From Maricaulis sp965242785 (lineage in GTDB: Bacteria; Pseudomonadota; Alphaproteobacteria; Caulobacterales; Maricaulaceae), in NCBI GenBank assembly GCA_965242785.1, contig CBDETA010000004.1, positions 1,364,001-1,428,000 of the forward strand: a stretch of DNA of 64,000 nucleotides, read 5' to 3'. The translations under genes were made by a program, and so were the position numbers. The notes under the pieces are model-generated. The model searched no databases, had not been told where the DNA came from, and saw only the letters and a program-made list of their open reading frames with translations. Positions 8,470-18,145 of the stretch are shown in pieces; the first letter of the stretch is position 1, and the number at the start of each line of letters is the position of its first letter.

Positions 8470-9858
8470 TTAGCGCTTCATCCGGATGGCTTCGTCCAGC
8501 ATCTCGTCGGCCGTGGTGATGATCTTCGAGGACGCCGAATAGGCGCGCTGGGTGGTGATGAGGCTGGTGAACTCGGTCGCCAGGTCGACATTGGAGCTTT
8601 CCAGGGTCGAGGAGGCGATGTTGCCGGCGGTGCCCAAGCCCGGCGCAGACAAGGTGAACGCGCCGGATTCCGGGGTCACCGTGTAGGTGCCGCCGGACTG
8701 GGCTTCCAGGCCGTCGGGATTGACGAAGGTCGCGACCGGGATCTGGTAGATCTTGCGGACGATGCCGTTGGTGAACTTGGCGAAGACATAGCCTTCCTCG
8801 TCGACATCGACGCTGGAGAAATTGCCGAAGGCCGAACCGTTCACATTGGTCGAGAGCAGGGCGGAGGGGCTGTCATACTGGGTGAACCCGCCCGGTGCGT
8901 TGGGGGAGCCGAAGTCCAGCGAGATCGACTGCGCGTCGATACCGGTGGCGGCTGCCCACTGGAACTGGTTGGCGGCCAGAGGCGCCGCATTGGTGGAAGA
9001 CAGGAAGTTCAGCGAGGTGGGCAGGGTGGTGTTGGCTGTGTCGATGCGGCCCTGGGCGTCAAAGGCAACAATGCCAGTGGCCATCTGCCCATCGACGAGG
9101 CCGGTGCCGGTGGTCAGGTCGGAAGCCGGGACCATGTGAACCTCGGCGTGCCACTGGTTGGGCGTGGAGCTCTTGAGCAGCGAGATGGTCAGGGTGCGCA
9201 CACCACCGACGCTGTCATAGAAGGGCACGGAGCGCTGGAAGTCCGGCGTCACGGCACCGGAGGCCATGTTCGAGGCCGAGGTTCCGGCCGCATAGGTGGC
9301 TTCGGCCGCAGACACGGTCTGGCTCGATTGCAGGTTGGCATTGATCGTCATCGTCGTGGTGGCTTCCGCGGCACCGCCGATCGAGGACAGGTTGATGGTT
9401 TCCAGCGTGTTCAGGTCGGACGGGTTTTGCGGCACCGAACCATCCGCTGCAACCGGCCAGCCCGAGAGGTATTTGCCGGCGTCATTGCGCAGGAAGCCCG
9501 AATCATCGGCCGTGAAGCGGCCGGCGCGGGTGAAGAAAACGGGATCGTTGGAATTGGCGGACGGCGTTTCGCGGACCACAAAGAAGCCGCGGCCGGAAAT
9601 CGCCAGGTCAGTGGCCGAGTTGCCCGGTGTCAGCAGTCCACCCTGGCTGATCGACAGGCGCGCCGTCGTGCGGACGCCGGCAGCAGAGTAGCGGTTGTCC
9701 AGGCTGCCGCTGGCGTCATACATCGGCGTGAAAACCGAGTTGGCCCGCTTGTAGCCGACCGTGTTGACGTTGGCGATATTGTCCGAGATCGCGGCCAGCG
9801 CGCTGGAATTCGAGATCAGGCCGGATGCGCCGGCCAGAAGCGCGGAATTGATGCTCAT
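8470..9858 (-). CDS. flgE: FlgE, flagellar hook protein
   Basis: A 462-residue hook protein. The N-terminal rod/hook motif SNSSALAAISDNIANVNTVG lies at about 17-36. The C-terminus has the matching heptad helix (SSNVDLATEFTSLITTQRAY, then SKIITTADEMLDEAIRMKR). The middle is the variable surface domain, with the FlgE insertion pattern FTPMYDASGSLD and GGFTQYDSPSALL. It is secreted through the flagellar export gate and polymerises on the FlgD cap. It is the last gene of fliK-flgD-flgE, 101 bases after flgD, and is followed by two terminators. Confidence 0.95.
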   Translation of the reverse strand: MSINSALLAGASGLISNSSALAAISDNIANVNTVGYKRANSVFTPMYDASGSLDNRYSAAGVRTTARLSISQGGLLTPGNSATDLAISGRGFFVVRETPSANSNDPVFFTRAGRFTADDSGFLRNDAGKYLSGWPVAADGSVPQNPSDLNTLETINLSSIGGAAEATTTMTINANLQSSQTVSAAEATYAAGTSASNMASGAVTPDFQRSVPFYDSVGGVRTLTISLLKSSTPNQWHAEVHMVPASDLTTGTGLVDGQMATGIVAFDAQGRIDTANTTLPTSLNFLSSTNAAPLAANQFQWAAATGIDAQSISLDFGSPNAPGGFTQYDSPSALLSTNVNGSAFGNFSSVDVDEEGYVFAKFTNGIVRKIYQIPVATFVNPDGLEAQSGGTYTVTPESGAFTLSAPGLGTAGNIASSTLESSNVDLATEFTSLITTQRAYSASSKIITTADEMLDEAIRMKR

Positions 9859-9959
9859 GGTGCATGCTCCTTGCGTTATTGGTTCTAGTTCGGAGCCTTC
9901 TGCTGGGCTGGGGTGGCGGTCCGCCTTCTGGCAGACCGTTCAGGCCGGCGGGCCTGGCG

Positions 9960-10652
9960 TTAGTTCGTGGTGTTCTGGGCCACGGTCTGGTTGGTGTTGG
10001 TGGCTTCGCGGACCGACAGGATCGAGGACAGCGGTACGCTGATCGGGCCCATCTGGACGGAAACCTCATTGCCGGACATGTCGACGCCGGTAACCCGTGC
10101 CGCGGCCCGGATGCTGGCTTGCAGGGCCTCGCCGTCGGCGTCGTTTGCAACGACTTCCAGGGTGTAGACCCCCGCGGGAAGCGCGGCACCAGCGGCGTCC
10201 TTGCCGTTCCAGTTGAGGGTGTGGGTGCCGGTCGTCGTCTCTCCGGTGGTCTCGTAGACCACCCGATCGCCATCACGCACGCGAAGCGTGACGGTCTGGG
10301 CATCGGACGGCAGGGTGTAGTCCCATTCAGCCTGGCCATCCGCCAGCACGGCACTCGGCGTCTCTGCTGTGGCGATCCGACCGATATAGGAGACCGAATT
10401 GGCCTGGGCGGCCGCGGACTGCAGAAGCAGAAGGCTTTCCAGGTTTTGGTTCTGGGCGATCTGCTGCTCCACGCTGGAGAAGTCGACCAGCTGGTTCACG
10501 AACTGGGTCGAGTCGAGCGGGTTGAGCGGATCCTGGTTCTTCATCTGCTCGGTGAGCAGGGTCAGGAACATCTCGAAATTGTCAGCCAGATTGGTCCGGG
10601 AATTGGTGAGCCCGGGGCTGCTGGCACCGTTGATGGAAGTGACGTCTGTCAT
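9960..10652 (-). CDS. flgD: FlgD, hook-capping scaffold protein
   Basis: A 230-residue FlgD. The conserved N-terminal segment MFLTLLTEQMKNQDPLNPLD followed by FVNQLVDFSSVEQ lies at about 29-62. A FlgD Ig-like domain follows (LNWNGKDAAGAALPAGVYTLEV). It caps the growing hook and is needed for FlgE assembly. It lies 9 bases after fliK and ahead of flgE. Confidence 0.94.
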   Translation of the reverse strand: MTDVTSINGASSPGLTNSRTNLADNFEMFLTLLTEQMKNQDPLNPLDSTQFVNQLVDFSSVEQQIAQNQNLESLLLLQSAAAQANSVSYIGRIATAETPSAVLADGQAEWDYTLPSDAQTVTLRVRDGDRVVYETTGETTTGTHTLNWNGKDAAGAALPAGVYTLEVVANDADGEALQASIRAAARVTGVDMSGNEVSVQMGPISVPLSSILSVREATNTNQTVAQNTTN

Positions 10653-10661
10653 GGCTAGCTC

Positions 10662-12578
10662 CTAGATCCGCAAGTCCACGCCCTCGCGGCGCGACAGCAG
10701 GAAGCCATAGGTGGATTGGGGTGCGAGATTGGATGCCAGGGCACCGGTGGGTCCGGCGGCATCACTCTCGAAGAAGACCGGCATGGCGGCCGGGCCGTCT
10801 TCATGGTCGAATTCCGGTGATTGCCCGTCATCCTGCATCTGGAAGCTGATACCGTCCTCTGAGAGGTCGAGACCGGCCTCGTTGAGGGCGCGTTCCAGGT
10901 CGCGCGCGGAGCGCTGCAGTTCGGCCAGGGTTTCTGGGCGTTCAGCCATCAGCACGGCATGGACGCGATTGTCGGCGCGCATTTCCAGACGCACATCCAC
11001 CTTGCCCAGCTCGGCCGGATCGAGGCGGATTTCAAAGACGCGATTGCCATTGGCGTGGTGACGCGAGATCTGTCCGGCCAGCTGTTGCGCCGATTGCGGC
11101 GTGAAGCGCGGCAGGGTGGTCGTGCCGCGGTCGGCTGCCGCACGCGCATCCTGGCTCTGGGTGAGCTGGAACTCGGCCTCGGCCTGCTGGGCGATCTCGG
11201 CTTCTGCGGCGGCATGCTGTGCCGCCTGGGCGGCCTCGGCCGCGGCGGCCGTCTGGACCATCACGGGCTGAAGTTGCGGGGCGACCGCCTGGATGTCGCG
11301 CTGGACAGGCAGGGTCGGATCGATCTGGGCACTTGCGGCGGGCTGGGCCGGCTGGCTGCTGCCCGATGACGGGGTCGCGCCGGACTGGACCTGGCCGGAC
11401 GATGCTGTCGGCTGCGACGGCGTAAAGATGCCCGAGGCGGCGCTCTTGCCGCGTGGCTGCAGGATGGCGCGCGGATCAACCGGTTCACCGGGTGTGCCTT
11501 TGAGCGCAGGTGCAGGCTCGGCCGGCTGGGTCGCTGCGGCTTGCGGGCTGGTGGCCGGTGCCGAAGCGGGCGGCGTGGCAGCGGTTGTGTTTCCGGCGGA
11601 CTTGGCGATGGACGCGGGTTTGGCGTTCTGCGCCGTGGGCGCCTGAGGCTGGGAAGCGGCCGATTGGATCGCTGCCGGCTGATTTATTGCGGCGGCCAGG
11701 CTGGCGGCAGCCTGCGCGTTTGCATTGGCCGGCTGTTGGGATCCGGTGGCCGTGTCGGCCATGGACTGAGACTGGGATGAGGCGGTCGCGGTCTGAGCCT
11801 GGCCCGGCTGAGGCGCGGCGGTCCGGCCTTCGGCTTTCAGCGACGCAGCAGCTTCGCCGCTCGTTGCGGCAGGCTTGGCGCCGGTCTGCGGTGTCACGCT
11901 CTTGTCGGTTGCGGGCTTGGTGTTTCCAGGCTGGGCCTGAGGCGCCGCATTGGAGGCGAGAGGCGGGGGCGTGGCGGATGTGCCTGCCGGGAGGGCCGGG
12001 CCGGTGCTTGCGCCTGCGGAAGTCGTCTGAACCGGTGCGGACGTGGCCGGGGCAGCCTGGCCAGCCGGATCTGCAGCCGGAACCGGCCCGGTCGGCGATG
12101 GCTGGCCGGACGACTGCGTCATGGCGGCAGAGGGCGCTGCGCTTGCGGCGGGTGTCGCGCCAGGTGCGAAGCCTGTCGCGGAGGCCGTCGCAGGCGCTGC
12201 CGGAGCGGTTTGCGGACCGGTGTCGGAAACCAGCAGCATGGACTTGGTTGTCGGCGCCGTCGGAGTCGGCGTCACGGGCGTGGTGCCGGTGGCAAGGCCG
12301 GCTGCGGCTTCGATCAGACCCGGCTGGTCAGGCGTGCCGGTGCCGCGCAGGGCCGGAATGGCCGGGACCCGGCCGATCGAGGACAGGTTCGCGGCGACGG
12401 GGCTGACGGGCTGGGCGCCGGATTGCGTCCCGGACGCGGCGAGCGCCTGGAGGATGCCATCGAATTCACCGGGCATACCCGTGGCCACACCTGTACCGGT
12501 CGCCGGCTGGCGGACCGTGGAAGCGGCGGCGGCTCCCAGGTGGTTGGCGAGGATGGGCGAACCAGGCTGCATGCGCAT
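10662..12578 (-). CDS. fliK: FliK, flagellar hook-length control protein
   Basis: About 638 residues from the ATG at 12578. Most of the protein (about 60-500) is low-complexity, rich in Ala, Pro, Gln, Ser and Thr, as in the ruler part of FliK. The C-terminal domain is conserved: FEIRLDPAELGKVDVRLEMR, then LQRSARDLERALNEAGLDLS. It measures hook length and switches export specificity. The reading frame stays open back to 12968, but that stretch holds the sigma54 promoter at 12630-12644 and reads like non-coding sequence, so the nearer ATG, MRMQPGSP, is preferred. Confidence 0.88.
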   Translation of the reverse strand: MRMQPGSPILANHLGAAAASTVRQPATGTGVATGMPGEFDGILQALAASGTQSGAQPVSPVAANLSSIGRVPAIPALRGTGTPDQPGLIEAAAGLATGTTPVTPTPTAPTTKSMLLVSDTGPQTAPAAPATASATGFAPGATPAASAAPSAAMTQSSGQPSPTGPVPAADPAGQAAPATSAPVQTTSAGASTGPALPAGTSATPPPLASNAAPQAQPGNTKPATDKSVTPQTGAKPAATSGEAAASLKAEGRTAAPQPGQAQTATASSQSQSMADTATGSQQPANANAQAAASLAAAINQPAAIQSAASQPQAPTAQNAKPASIAKSAGNTTAATPPASAPATSPQAAATQPAEPAPALKGTPGEPVDPRAILQPRGKSAASGIFTPSQPTASSGQVQSGATPSSGSSQPAQPAASAQIDPTLPVQRDIQAVAPQLQPVMVQTAAAAEAAQAAQHAAAEAEIAQQAEAEFQLTQSQDARAAADRGTTTLPRFTPQSAQQLAGQISRHHANGNRVFEIRLDPAELGKVDVRLEMRADNRVHAVLMAERPETLAELQRSARDLERALNEAGLDLSEDGISFQMQDDGQSPEFDHEDGPAAMPVFFESDAAGPTGALASNLAPQSTYGFLLSRREGVDLRI

Positions 12579-12629
12579 CGAACTCTCAACAGGAGGCACA
12601 GGGGTTGCGCCTCGTCTGCCGGGATGATC

Positions 12630-12644
12630 GCAAGCGGCGTGCCA
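12630..12644 (-). promoter_or_regulatory. Sigma54 promoter for fliK-flgD-flgE
   Basis: On the minus strand TGGCACG, four bases, TTGC: a full match to the sigma54 -24/-12 consensus with GG and GC ten bases apart. The predicted transcription start is near 12618, 40 bases ahead of the fliK ATG. Hook operon promoters are sigma54- and FlbD-dependent in Caulobacter, and flbD is in this window. Confidence 0.88.
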
Positions 12645-12894
12645 GAAGAAATATGGGCTAAGTATCTGAAATAATGTATTAATTATGCGGTAATACTTGC
12701 CTTTTGCGGGGGTTGCCCGGCCAAACTTTCCCGGTGGTGGGCGGAAGCTGCCGGGTGTGGGCCTGGCGGTGTCGGGCCCCGGATTTCCCGTGCTGAACCG
12801 GTCCGTTGAAACCGCGCGTGGACGCGCCCGCATCAGGCCCGCGCGCGAGGGCGCGAGGGGATTGCGCCGGGGCATGCCGGCCAGCCCGCAAAAC

Positions 12895-12909
12895 TGGCCC
12901 GCGGCTTGC
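12895..12909 (+). promoter_or_regulatory. Sigma54 promoter for flgK-flgL
   Basis: TGGCCCG, four bases, TTGC on the plus strand, with the invariant GG and GC ten bases apart; only one base of the -24 box differs from consensus. The predicted start is near 12921, giving a leader of about 195 bases before flgK. It is divergent from the fliK promoter about 250 bases away, so both could share FlbD enhancer sites. Confidence 0.72.
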
Positions 12910-13115
12910 GACGTTAACCACAGGCCAAACCGCGCGGCGGTCAGGCCAGGAAATGAGATGCGAGCCAAAAAGCAAATGACAGCAACCGGTTATATCGAAA
13001 TTGCGCCTGCGAGCGAGGGCCAGGACTGGGCGGAAATGCCCGGCAAGGCTTGCCGCATCGGCGGCAGTTTTGTCCGGGCCGCTTGCCTTTTGGCTGGCCT
13101 GGCAAGGAGCCAAAC

Positions 13116-15257
13116 ATGTCGCTGAGTGGTGTTCTTGGAAATGCGCTGTCGGGTCTGGCCGCGAGCCAGGCAGGCCTGCGCGCGGCATCGAACAATGTCG
13201 CCAACGTCAACACGCCCGGCTATGCCCGGACCCAGGCGACCTTCGCCTCGCGCAATGTTGGCGGTGTGGCCATGGGCGTCGAGGTCACCGGCATCAACCG
13301 GATCGTCGACCGGCATCTGCAATCGGCCTCGCTGCGGGCGATTTCCGAAGCCGGCCGGGCGGAGGTCCGCTCCAATGCGCTGGACCGCCTGCAGGCGCAG
13401 TTCGGTAATCTGGACGATGCCGGCTCGATGTTTGCTCGCCTCAGCCGGGCCTTCTCCAGCATCTCCCAAGCCAGCGTCGACCCGTCCATGTCTGTGGCAC
13501 GCCTGTCGGTGGCGTCGGACCTGCAATCCTTCTTCGACGAGACCCAGCGCTTGTCGACGGAAATCCGCAACCAACGCATGGAAGCGGATGCCAAGATCAA
13601 TGCGACGGTGCACCGCTCGAACGAGATCATCAACGAGCTGTTTGAGCTGAACAAGAATGTGCAGTCGCTGTCGTCCAGCGGCGGCGATGTGTCCGGTGCC
13701 CAGAACCGCCAGTCGGAACTTCTCGACGAGCTGTCGGACTACATGGATGTGCGCGCGGATTACCAGGCTGACGGTCGGGTGGTGGTGCGCACCACCGACG
13801 GCGTCCTGCTGCTGGACAACTATCCCGCAAATATCTCCTACAAGCCGGCCGGCACCGGTGCCTATGGCGTCGACTATGGCGATATCTTCGTGCAGCCGCC
13901 GAATGGCGGCGCGCCACAGGAACTGGACAGCCATATCAAGACCGGTGAACTGCGCGCCCTGATGGACCTGCGCGACCGGGACCTGCCGGAAGTGGCCGAG
14001 GAGCTGGCCGAGCTGGCGTCCGGTGCGGCCGACGCGCTGAACGCCGCGCACAACAACGCCACCGCCTATCCGGCGCCGCAGACCCTGACCGGCCGCAATA
14101 CCGGCCTGGAAGGCACGGACGGACACAACTTCTCCGGCGCGACGACCTTGGCGGTGACCGACACGTCCGGCCAGCTGGTGCGCCGGGTGGATATCGATTT
14201 CGACGCCGGCACGCTGAGCGTGGATGGCGGGGCCCCGGCGGCGATCGGCACGACGGTGGACAGTTTGACCACGGCCATCAACACCGCCCTGGCGGGCGTC
14301 GGCACGGCCAGCTTTGCCAATGGCCAGATGCAGATCTCGGCCACTGCCGCCACCAACGGCATTTCCACCCTGCAGGACACGGCCAATCCCAGTGATCGCG
14401 GCGGCCGGGGCTTTGCCCATTTCTTCGGTCTCAATGACCTTGTTCGCTCGACCCGGCCCGGCTTCTTTGAAACCGGACTGACGGGAGCGGAAGCGCATGG
14501 GTTCACGGCCGGTACGACGATCGATTTTGAAGTGCGTACGGTCGAGGGCCTCTCGGTCTCCAGCATCTCGGTACCGATGGTGGCCGGCGAGAGCTTCAAT
14601 GACGTCATCACGGCCCTGAATGACCCGGCCGCGGGCCTGGGCCGCTACGCAACCTTTTCGCTCGATGCCAATGGCCAGCTGACCTACACTAAGAATGCCG
14701 GTTACGAGTCCTTTGAGTTCGATGTGGTGGGTGACAGCACGGCACGCCCGGGCTCCGGTCTGGCCTTTACCCACCTGTTCGGTCTGGGTCTGGAGCCGCG
14801 GGCATCCCGCTCGGAAGGCTTCGATGTCGACCAGCTGATCCGGTCCAATTCCTCGCGCCTGGCACTGGGGCAGCTGGACATCTCCCCCGCCACGGCCGTG
14901 GGCGATGTTGTCATCACCGCCGGGGACAATCGCGGGGGGGCAGCCCTGCAGGAGACGTTCGACGCGCCGCGCACCTTTGCTGCGGCCGGCTCGGTCAGCG
15001 AGACCCGCGCCAGCCTGAACGATTACATGGCCCGCGTGGCCGGCACGATCGGCTCGCGCGCCTCGCGCGCGGTCAGCGAGGCCGGGTCTGCTGCGGTGCT
15101 CAGGGATACGGCGGCCCAGAAACGGTCCGACGTCGAGGGGGTCAATCTGGATGAGGAACTCGCCGCGATGACGATGTTCCAACAGTCCTACAATGCCTCC
15201 GCCCGCATGCTGCAGGCGGCCAAGGAAATGACCGATACCCTGATGGGTATCATCTAG
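13116..15257 (+). CDS. flgK: FlgK, hook-filament junction protein 1
   Basis: About 713 residues from the ATG at 13116, which has AAGGAG seven bases upstream. The N-terminus LAASQAGLRAASNNVANVNT is the flagellar rod/hook motif. The C-terminus (MTMFQQSYNASARMLQAAKE) is the matching helix. The long middle (about 300-600) is a variable domain. FlgK is secreted and forms the first junction ring between hook and filament. It is followed 14 bases later by flgL. Upstream in-frame ATG codons lie in the leader and lack a ribosome site. Confidence 0.94.
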   Translation: MSLSGVLGNALSGLAASQAGLRAASNNVANVNTPGYARTQATFASRNVGGVAMGVEVTGINRIVDRHLQSASLRAISEAGRAEVRSNALDRLQAQFGNLDDAGSMFARLSRAFSSISQASVDPSMSVARLSVASDLQSFFDETQRLSTEIRNQRMEADAKINATVHRSNEIINELFELNKNVQSLSSSGGDVSGAQNRQSELLDELSDYMDVRADYQADGRVVVRTTDGVLLLDNYPANISYKPAGTGAYGVDYGDIFVQPPNGGAPQELDSHIKTGELRALMDLRDRDLPEVAEELAELASGAADALNAAHNNATAYPAPQTLTGRNTGLEGTDGHNFSGATTLAVTDTSGQLVRRVDIDFDAGTLSVDGGAPAAIGTTVDSLTTAINTALAGVGTASFANGQMQISATAATNGISTLQDTANPSDRGGRGFAHFFGLNDLVRSTRPGFFETGLTGAEAHGFTAGTTIDFEVRTVEGLSVSSISVPMVAGESFNDVITALNDPAAGLGRYATFSLDANGQLTYTKNAGYESFEFDVVGDSTARPGSGLAFTHLFGLGLEPRASRSEGFDVDQLIRSNSSRLALGQLDISPATAVGDVVITAGDNRGGAALQETFDAPRTFAAAGSVSETRASLNDYMARVAGTIGSRASRAVSEAGSAAVLRDTAAQKRSDVEGVNLDEELAAMTMFQQSYNASARMLQAAKEMTDTLMGII

Positions 15258-15271
15258 AAGGAATTAGGCTG

Positions 15272-16186
15272 ATGACGCGGATTTCCACCTACGCCGCCAA
15301 CCAGTCGGCACTGATGGACCTGATGAAGGCCCAGAAGAGCATGTTCGACGCCCAGCAGCAGCTGACCACGGGCAAGCGTTCGCAGGACCTCAAGGGCATC
15401 GGCTATCAGGCCGAGAGCCTGCAGGCCGCCCGCGCCGCCCAGGAGCGTGCCAAGAGTTATGAAGAGGCCGCGGTGCGCACCGAGGCGCGCCTGTCGGCGC
15501 AGAACATCGCGCTGGAGCAGATGGCCGAGGCGGTGTCCGACCTGCGCACGGCGGTGACCACCAAGGAAGGCGACTACATCATGCACCAGGTGCGTGAGGC
15601 CTTCTTCGAAGTGACCAACTCGCTGAACATGAAGCATGCCGGCGTCTACCTGTTCGGCGGCACGCGTTCGGATGTGGCCCCGGTGAATGTGTCCAACCTG
15701 TCCGACCTGTTGCCCATGGCAAGCGTGGCCGAGGCCTTCGAGAACAATCAGCGCACGCCGGAAGTGCAGCTGGACCAGGGCTATTCACTGGAAGTGGGCA
15801 TGCTGGCCGACGATGTCGGTGGTGAAGTGATGGCCGCTTTCAAGCGAATTGCCGATTTTGATGCCGGTGCCAACGGCCCGTTCGCCTCGCCGATGACGGC
15901 GGCCCAGGAAGCCTTCATGAATTCCGAGATCCAGAACGTCATCACGGCGCTGGACAATCTGTATGTGAAGGTCGGCGAGAACGGGTCGAAACAGACCCAG
16001 GTGGAGAACCTGAAGAATTCGCACCGGGACCGCCAGGACTTCCTGACCCAGATGGTGTCGGATATCGAGGACGTGGACATGGCCGAAGCCGCCAGCCGCT
16101 TCCAGGCCGCCCAGACTGCGGTGGACGTCTCGGCGATGACGTTCTCGACCTTGAACCAGGTTTCATTGCTGCCGTATCTGCGGTAA
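15272..16186 (+). CDS. flgL: FlgL, hook-filament junction protein 3
   Basis: A 304-residue flagellin-like protein. The N-terminus (MTRISTYAANQSALMDLMKAQ) and C-terminus (FQAAQTAVDVSAMTFSTLNQ) form the D0/D1 coiled coil, with a small middle domain. It assembles on FlgK and seeds the filament. It begins 14 bases after flgK behind an AGAAGGA ribosome site, so the two are cotranscribed. Confidence 0.92.
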   Translation: MTRISTYAANQSALMDLMKAQKSMFDAQQQLTTGKRSQDLKGIGYQAESLQAARAAQERAKSYEEAAVRTEARLSAQNIALEQMAEAVSDLRTAVTTKEGDYIMHQVREAFFEVTNSLNMKHAGVYLFGGTRSDVAPVNVSNLSDLLPMASVAEAFENNQRTPEVQLDQGYSLEVGMLADDVGGEVMAAFKRIADFDAGANGPFASPMTAAQEAFMNSEIQNVITALDNLYVKVGENGSKQTQVENLKNSHRDRQDFLTQMVSDIEDVDMAEAASRFQAAQTAVDVSAMTFSTLNQVSLLPYLR

Positions 16187-16241
16187 AGAGCGCGCCCCAT
16201 AACCGTTTGCTGCGGGCCTTGACCCCGCTGGAGGCGAGAGA

Positions 16242-17459
16242 ATGACGACGCTTTTGACCGGCGACGCGGCTGCGCGCGCCGATGAACTCCTTGCAGAACT
16301 CAACCTGTCCGGCGATCCGCTGGGGCTGGGCGGTGCGCCCGGCGACCACCGGGTCGTGGTGGCGATGTCCGGCGGGGTGGACAGTTCGGTGACGGCCGCC
16401 GTGCTGCACCGGCTGGGCTATGATGTCGTGGGCGTGACGCTGCAGCTCTACGACCATGGCGCGGCGATCGCCAAGAAGGGCGCCTGCTGTGCCGGCCAGG
16501 ACATCTATGACGCCAAGCGCGTCGCCGAAGCCTGCGGCTTTCCCCATTATGTGCTGGATTATGAAAGCCGTTTCCGCGAGGCGGTGATCGAGGAGTTCGC
16601 CGACACCTATCTGGCCGGCTACACGCCGATCCCCTGCGTGCGCTGCAACCAGACCGTCAAATTCGCCGACCTGCTGGAGACCGCCAAACAGCTGGGCGCC
16701 CGCTGCATGGCGACGGGACATTACATCCAGCGCATCGAGGGCGCGAACGGGCCGGAACTGCGCCGGGCCGCCGATGCGGGCAAGGACCAGTCCTATTTCC
16801 TGTTCGCCACCACGCATGAACAGCTGGATTTCCTGCGCTTTCCGCTGGGCCACCTCAACAAGGACCAGACACGCCGCCTGGCCGAAGCCTTCGGTCTGAT
16901 CGTGGCCGACAAGCCGGACAGCCAGGACATCTGCTTTGTGCCCAATGGCCGCTATGTCGACATTGTCGAGAAGGTCCGGCCCGGCGCCTCGCGACCGGGT
17001 GAGATCGTGCATGTCGACGGCCGCGTTCTGGGCGAGCATGAGGGCGTGATCCGCTACACGGTCGGCCAGCGCCGCGGGCTCAACATCGCCCTGGGCGAAC
17101 CGCTCTATGTAGTGCGGCTGGATGCCGAAAACGCACAGGTGATCGTCGGTTCGCGCGAGGCGCTGGAAGTCGACCGGATCGGGCTGAAGGACATCAACTG
17201 GCTGGGCGATGACGCCCTGTCGGACGGCGCGCCGGTACGCGTGAAGGTCCGTTCGACCCGCCCGCCGGTGCCGGCGGCGCTGTCGGTTGAGGGCGATGCG
17301 GTCGGTGTCGTGCTGGCCAAGGGCGAGGAAGGCGTCGCCCCGGGCCAGGCCTGCGTGTTCTACTCGCCGGATGACGAGGACCGGGTGCTGGGCGGCGGCT
17401 GGATCGCGAGCACGAGTGGTCGCGGGAATGCGGGGACGGGTGTGCGGTTGATCGGCTGA
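16242..17459 (+). CDS. mnmA: MnmA, tRNA 2-thiouridylase
   Basis: A 405-residue tRNA-specific 2-thiouridylase, which makes s2U34 in Glu, Gln and Lys tRNAs. The ATP pyrophosphatase loop AMSGGVDSS is near residue 42. A catalytic Cys region PCVRCNQTVKF is near 128, and GKDQSYFLF and DICFVPNGRY mark the family. The N-terminus is some 30 residues longer than the Escherichia coli enzyme. A two-Cys motif GACCAGQDIYDAK matches the alphaproteobacterial form. It lies 55 bases after flgL with no terminator between them. Confidence 0.95.
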   Translation: MTTLLTGDAAARADELLAELNLSGDPLGLGGAPGDHRVVVAMSGGVDSSVTAAVLHRLGYDVVGVTLQLYDHGAAIAKKGACCAGQDIYDAKRVAEACGFPHYVLDYESRFREAVIEEFADTYLAGYTPIPCVRCNQTVKFADLLETAKQLGARCMATGHYIQRIEGANGPELRRAADAGKDQSYFLFATTHEQLDFLRFPLGHLNKDQTRRLAEAFGLIVADKPDSQDICFVPNGRYVDIVEKVRPGASRPGEIVHVDGRVLGEHEGVIRYTVGQRRGLNIALGEPLYVVRLDAENAQVIVGSREALEVDRIGLKDINWLGDDALSDGAPVRVKVRSTRPPVPAALSVEGDAVGVVLAKGEEGVAPGQACVFYSPDDEDRVLGGGWIASTSGRGNAGTGVRLIG

Positions 17460-17582
17460 GGGGGGCTGTGTTGCACCCATTTGTGACTTCAAAACAGTTC
17501 TTGCGGGCCGCCCGATCGGCGGAACAAAGGGGGGCATTTGCCGTCCTTCCGTGCTAAGGTTGTGGCCTGCAATGGGTGTTGG

Positions 17583-17828
17583 ATGTCCATTTCGCTCGAC
17601 AAGCGCTGGCAGCTGTTCGTGAAGGAGCAGGTGGAGCAGGGCCGCTACAAGACGGAGGCCGAGGTGGTGGAAGACGGGTTGCGCCTGATCGCCGAACGCG
17701 AGGCGAAGCTGGCGGAGCTGCGGGAGTCGATTGCGGAGGCGATCGCGGATCCCCGGCGCTATACGGTGGCTGAAGTCCAGGCGCATCTGGACGAGCGCCT
17801 CAAGCCGTCCGGTCCGGATGAGGGCTGA
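17583..17828 (+). CDS. parD: ParD/CopG-type antitoxin
   Basis: An 81-residue protein beginning MSISLDKRWQLFVKEQVEQG, a ribbon-helix-helix domain in the first 45 residues. An acidic-basic helical tail (to about 80) would wrap the toxin. An in-frame upstream ATG at 17538 adds residues unlike the family. The stop lies two bases before the TTG start of the ParE-like toxin. The pair would repress its own promoter in 17460-17582. Confidence 0.85.
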   Translation: MSISLDKRWQLFVKEQVEQGRYKTEAEVVEDGLRLIAEREAKLAELRESIAEAIADPRRYTVAEVQAHLDERLKPSGPDEG

Positions 17829-17830
17829 CC

Positions 17831-18145
17831 TTGTCCGCGCTTCGGCTGACACACCGGGCGCGTGAGGATCTTGATGCCATTTCGGATTTCATCCGCCAAA
17901 GCAGCGGGAGCCGGACGGTCGCCAGACGATTTGTCGGGCGTCTGTTGCGACGGTGTGTCCGGCTGTCCGAGGCGCCTTTCAAACTGGGCCGGTCCTGCGA
18001 GGAGCTGGGTGCGGGACTGCGATGCTTGCCCGAAGGGAACTACCTGATCCTGTTCACCTATTCTGATGGCGTGCTGGACATCATGCGGATCGTGGAAGGC
18101 CACCGGTCGCTGGCGCACCTGTTTCAGTCCGAACGCGACACCTAA
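17831..18145 (+). CDS. parE: ParE/RelE-type toxin
   Basis: A 104-residue ParE-family toxin with a TTG start at 17831. Family features are LRLTHRAREDLDAISDFIRQ at the N-terminus, a central Arg-rich helix, and LFTYSDGVLDIMRIVEGHR at the C-terminus. ParE toxins poison DNA gyrase, whereas RelE relatives cut mRNA; the sequence favours ParE. Its 3' end overlaps the convergent CPBP gene by four bases. Confidence 0.83.
   Translation: MSALRLTHRAREDLDAISDFIRQSSGSRTVARRFVGRLLRRCVRLSEAPFKLGRSCEELGAGLRCLPEGNYLILFTYSDGVLDIMRIVEGHRSLAHLFQSERDT

Noticed and set aside
12579..12968. N-terminal extension of FliK by 130 residues
   Set aside because: It would cover the sigma54 promoter at 12630-12644 and reads as low-quality protein; the ATG at 12578 is preferred.
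13010..13060. Sigma54 promoter nearer to flgK (GGCAAGGCTTGCCGC region)
   Set aside because: GG and GC are 8 or 11 bases apart, not 10; the site at 12895-12909 fits better.
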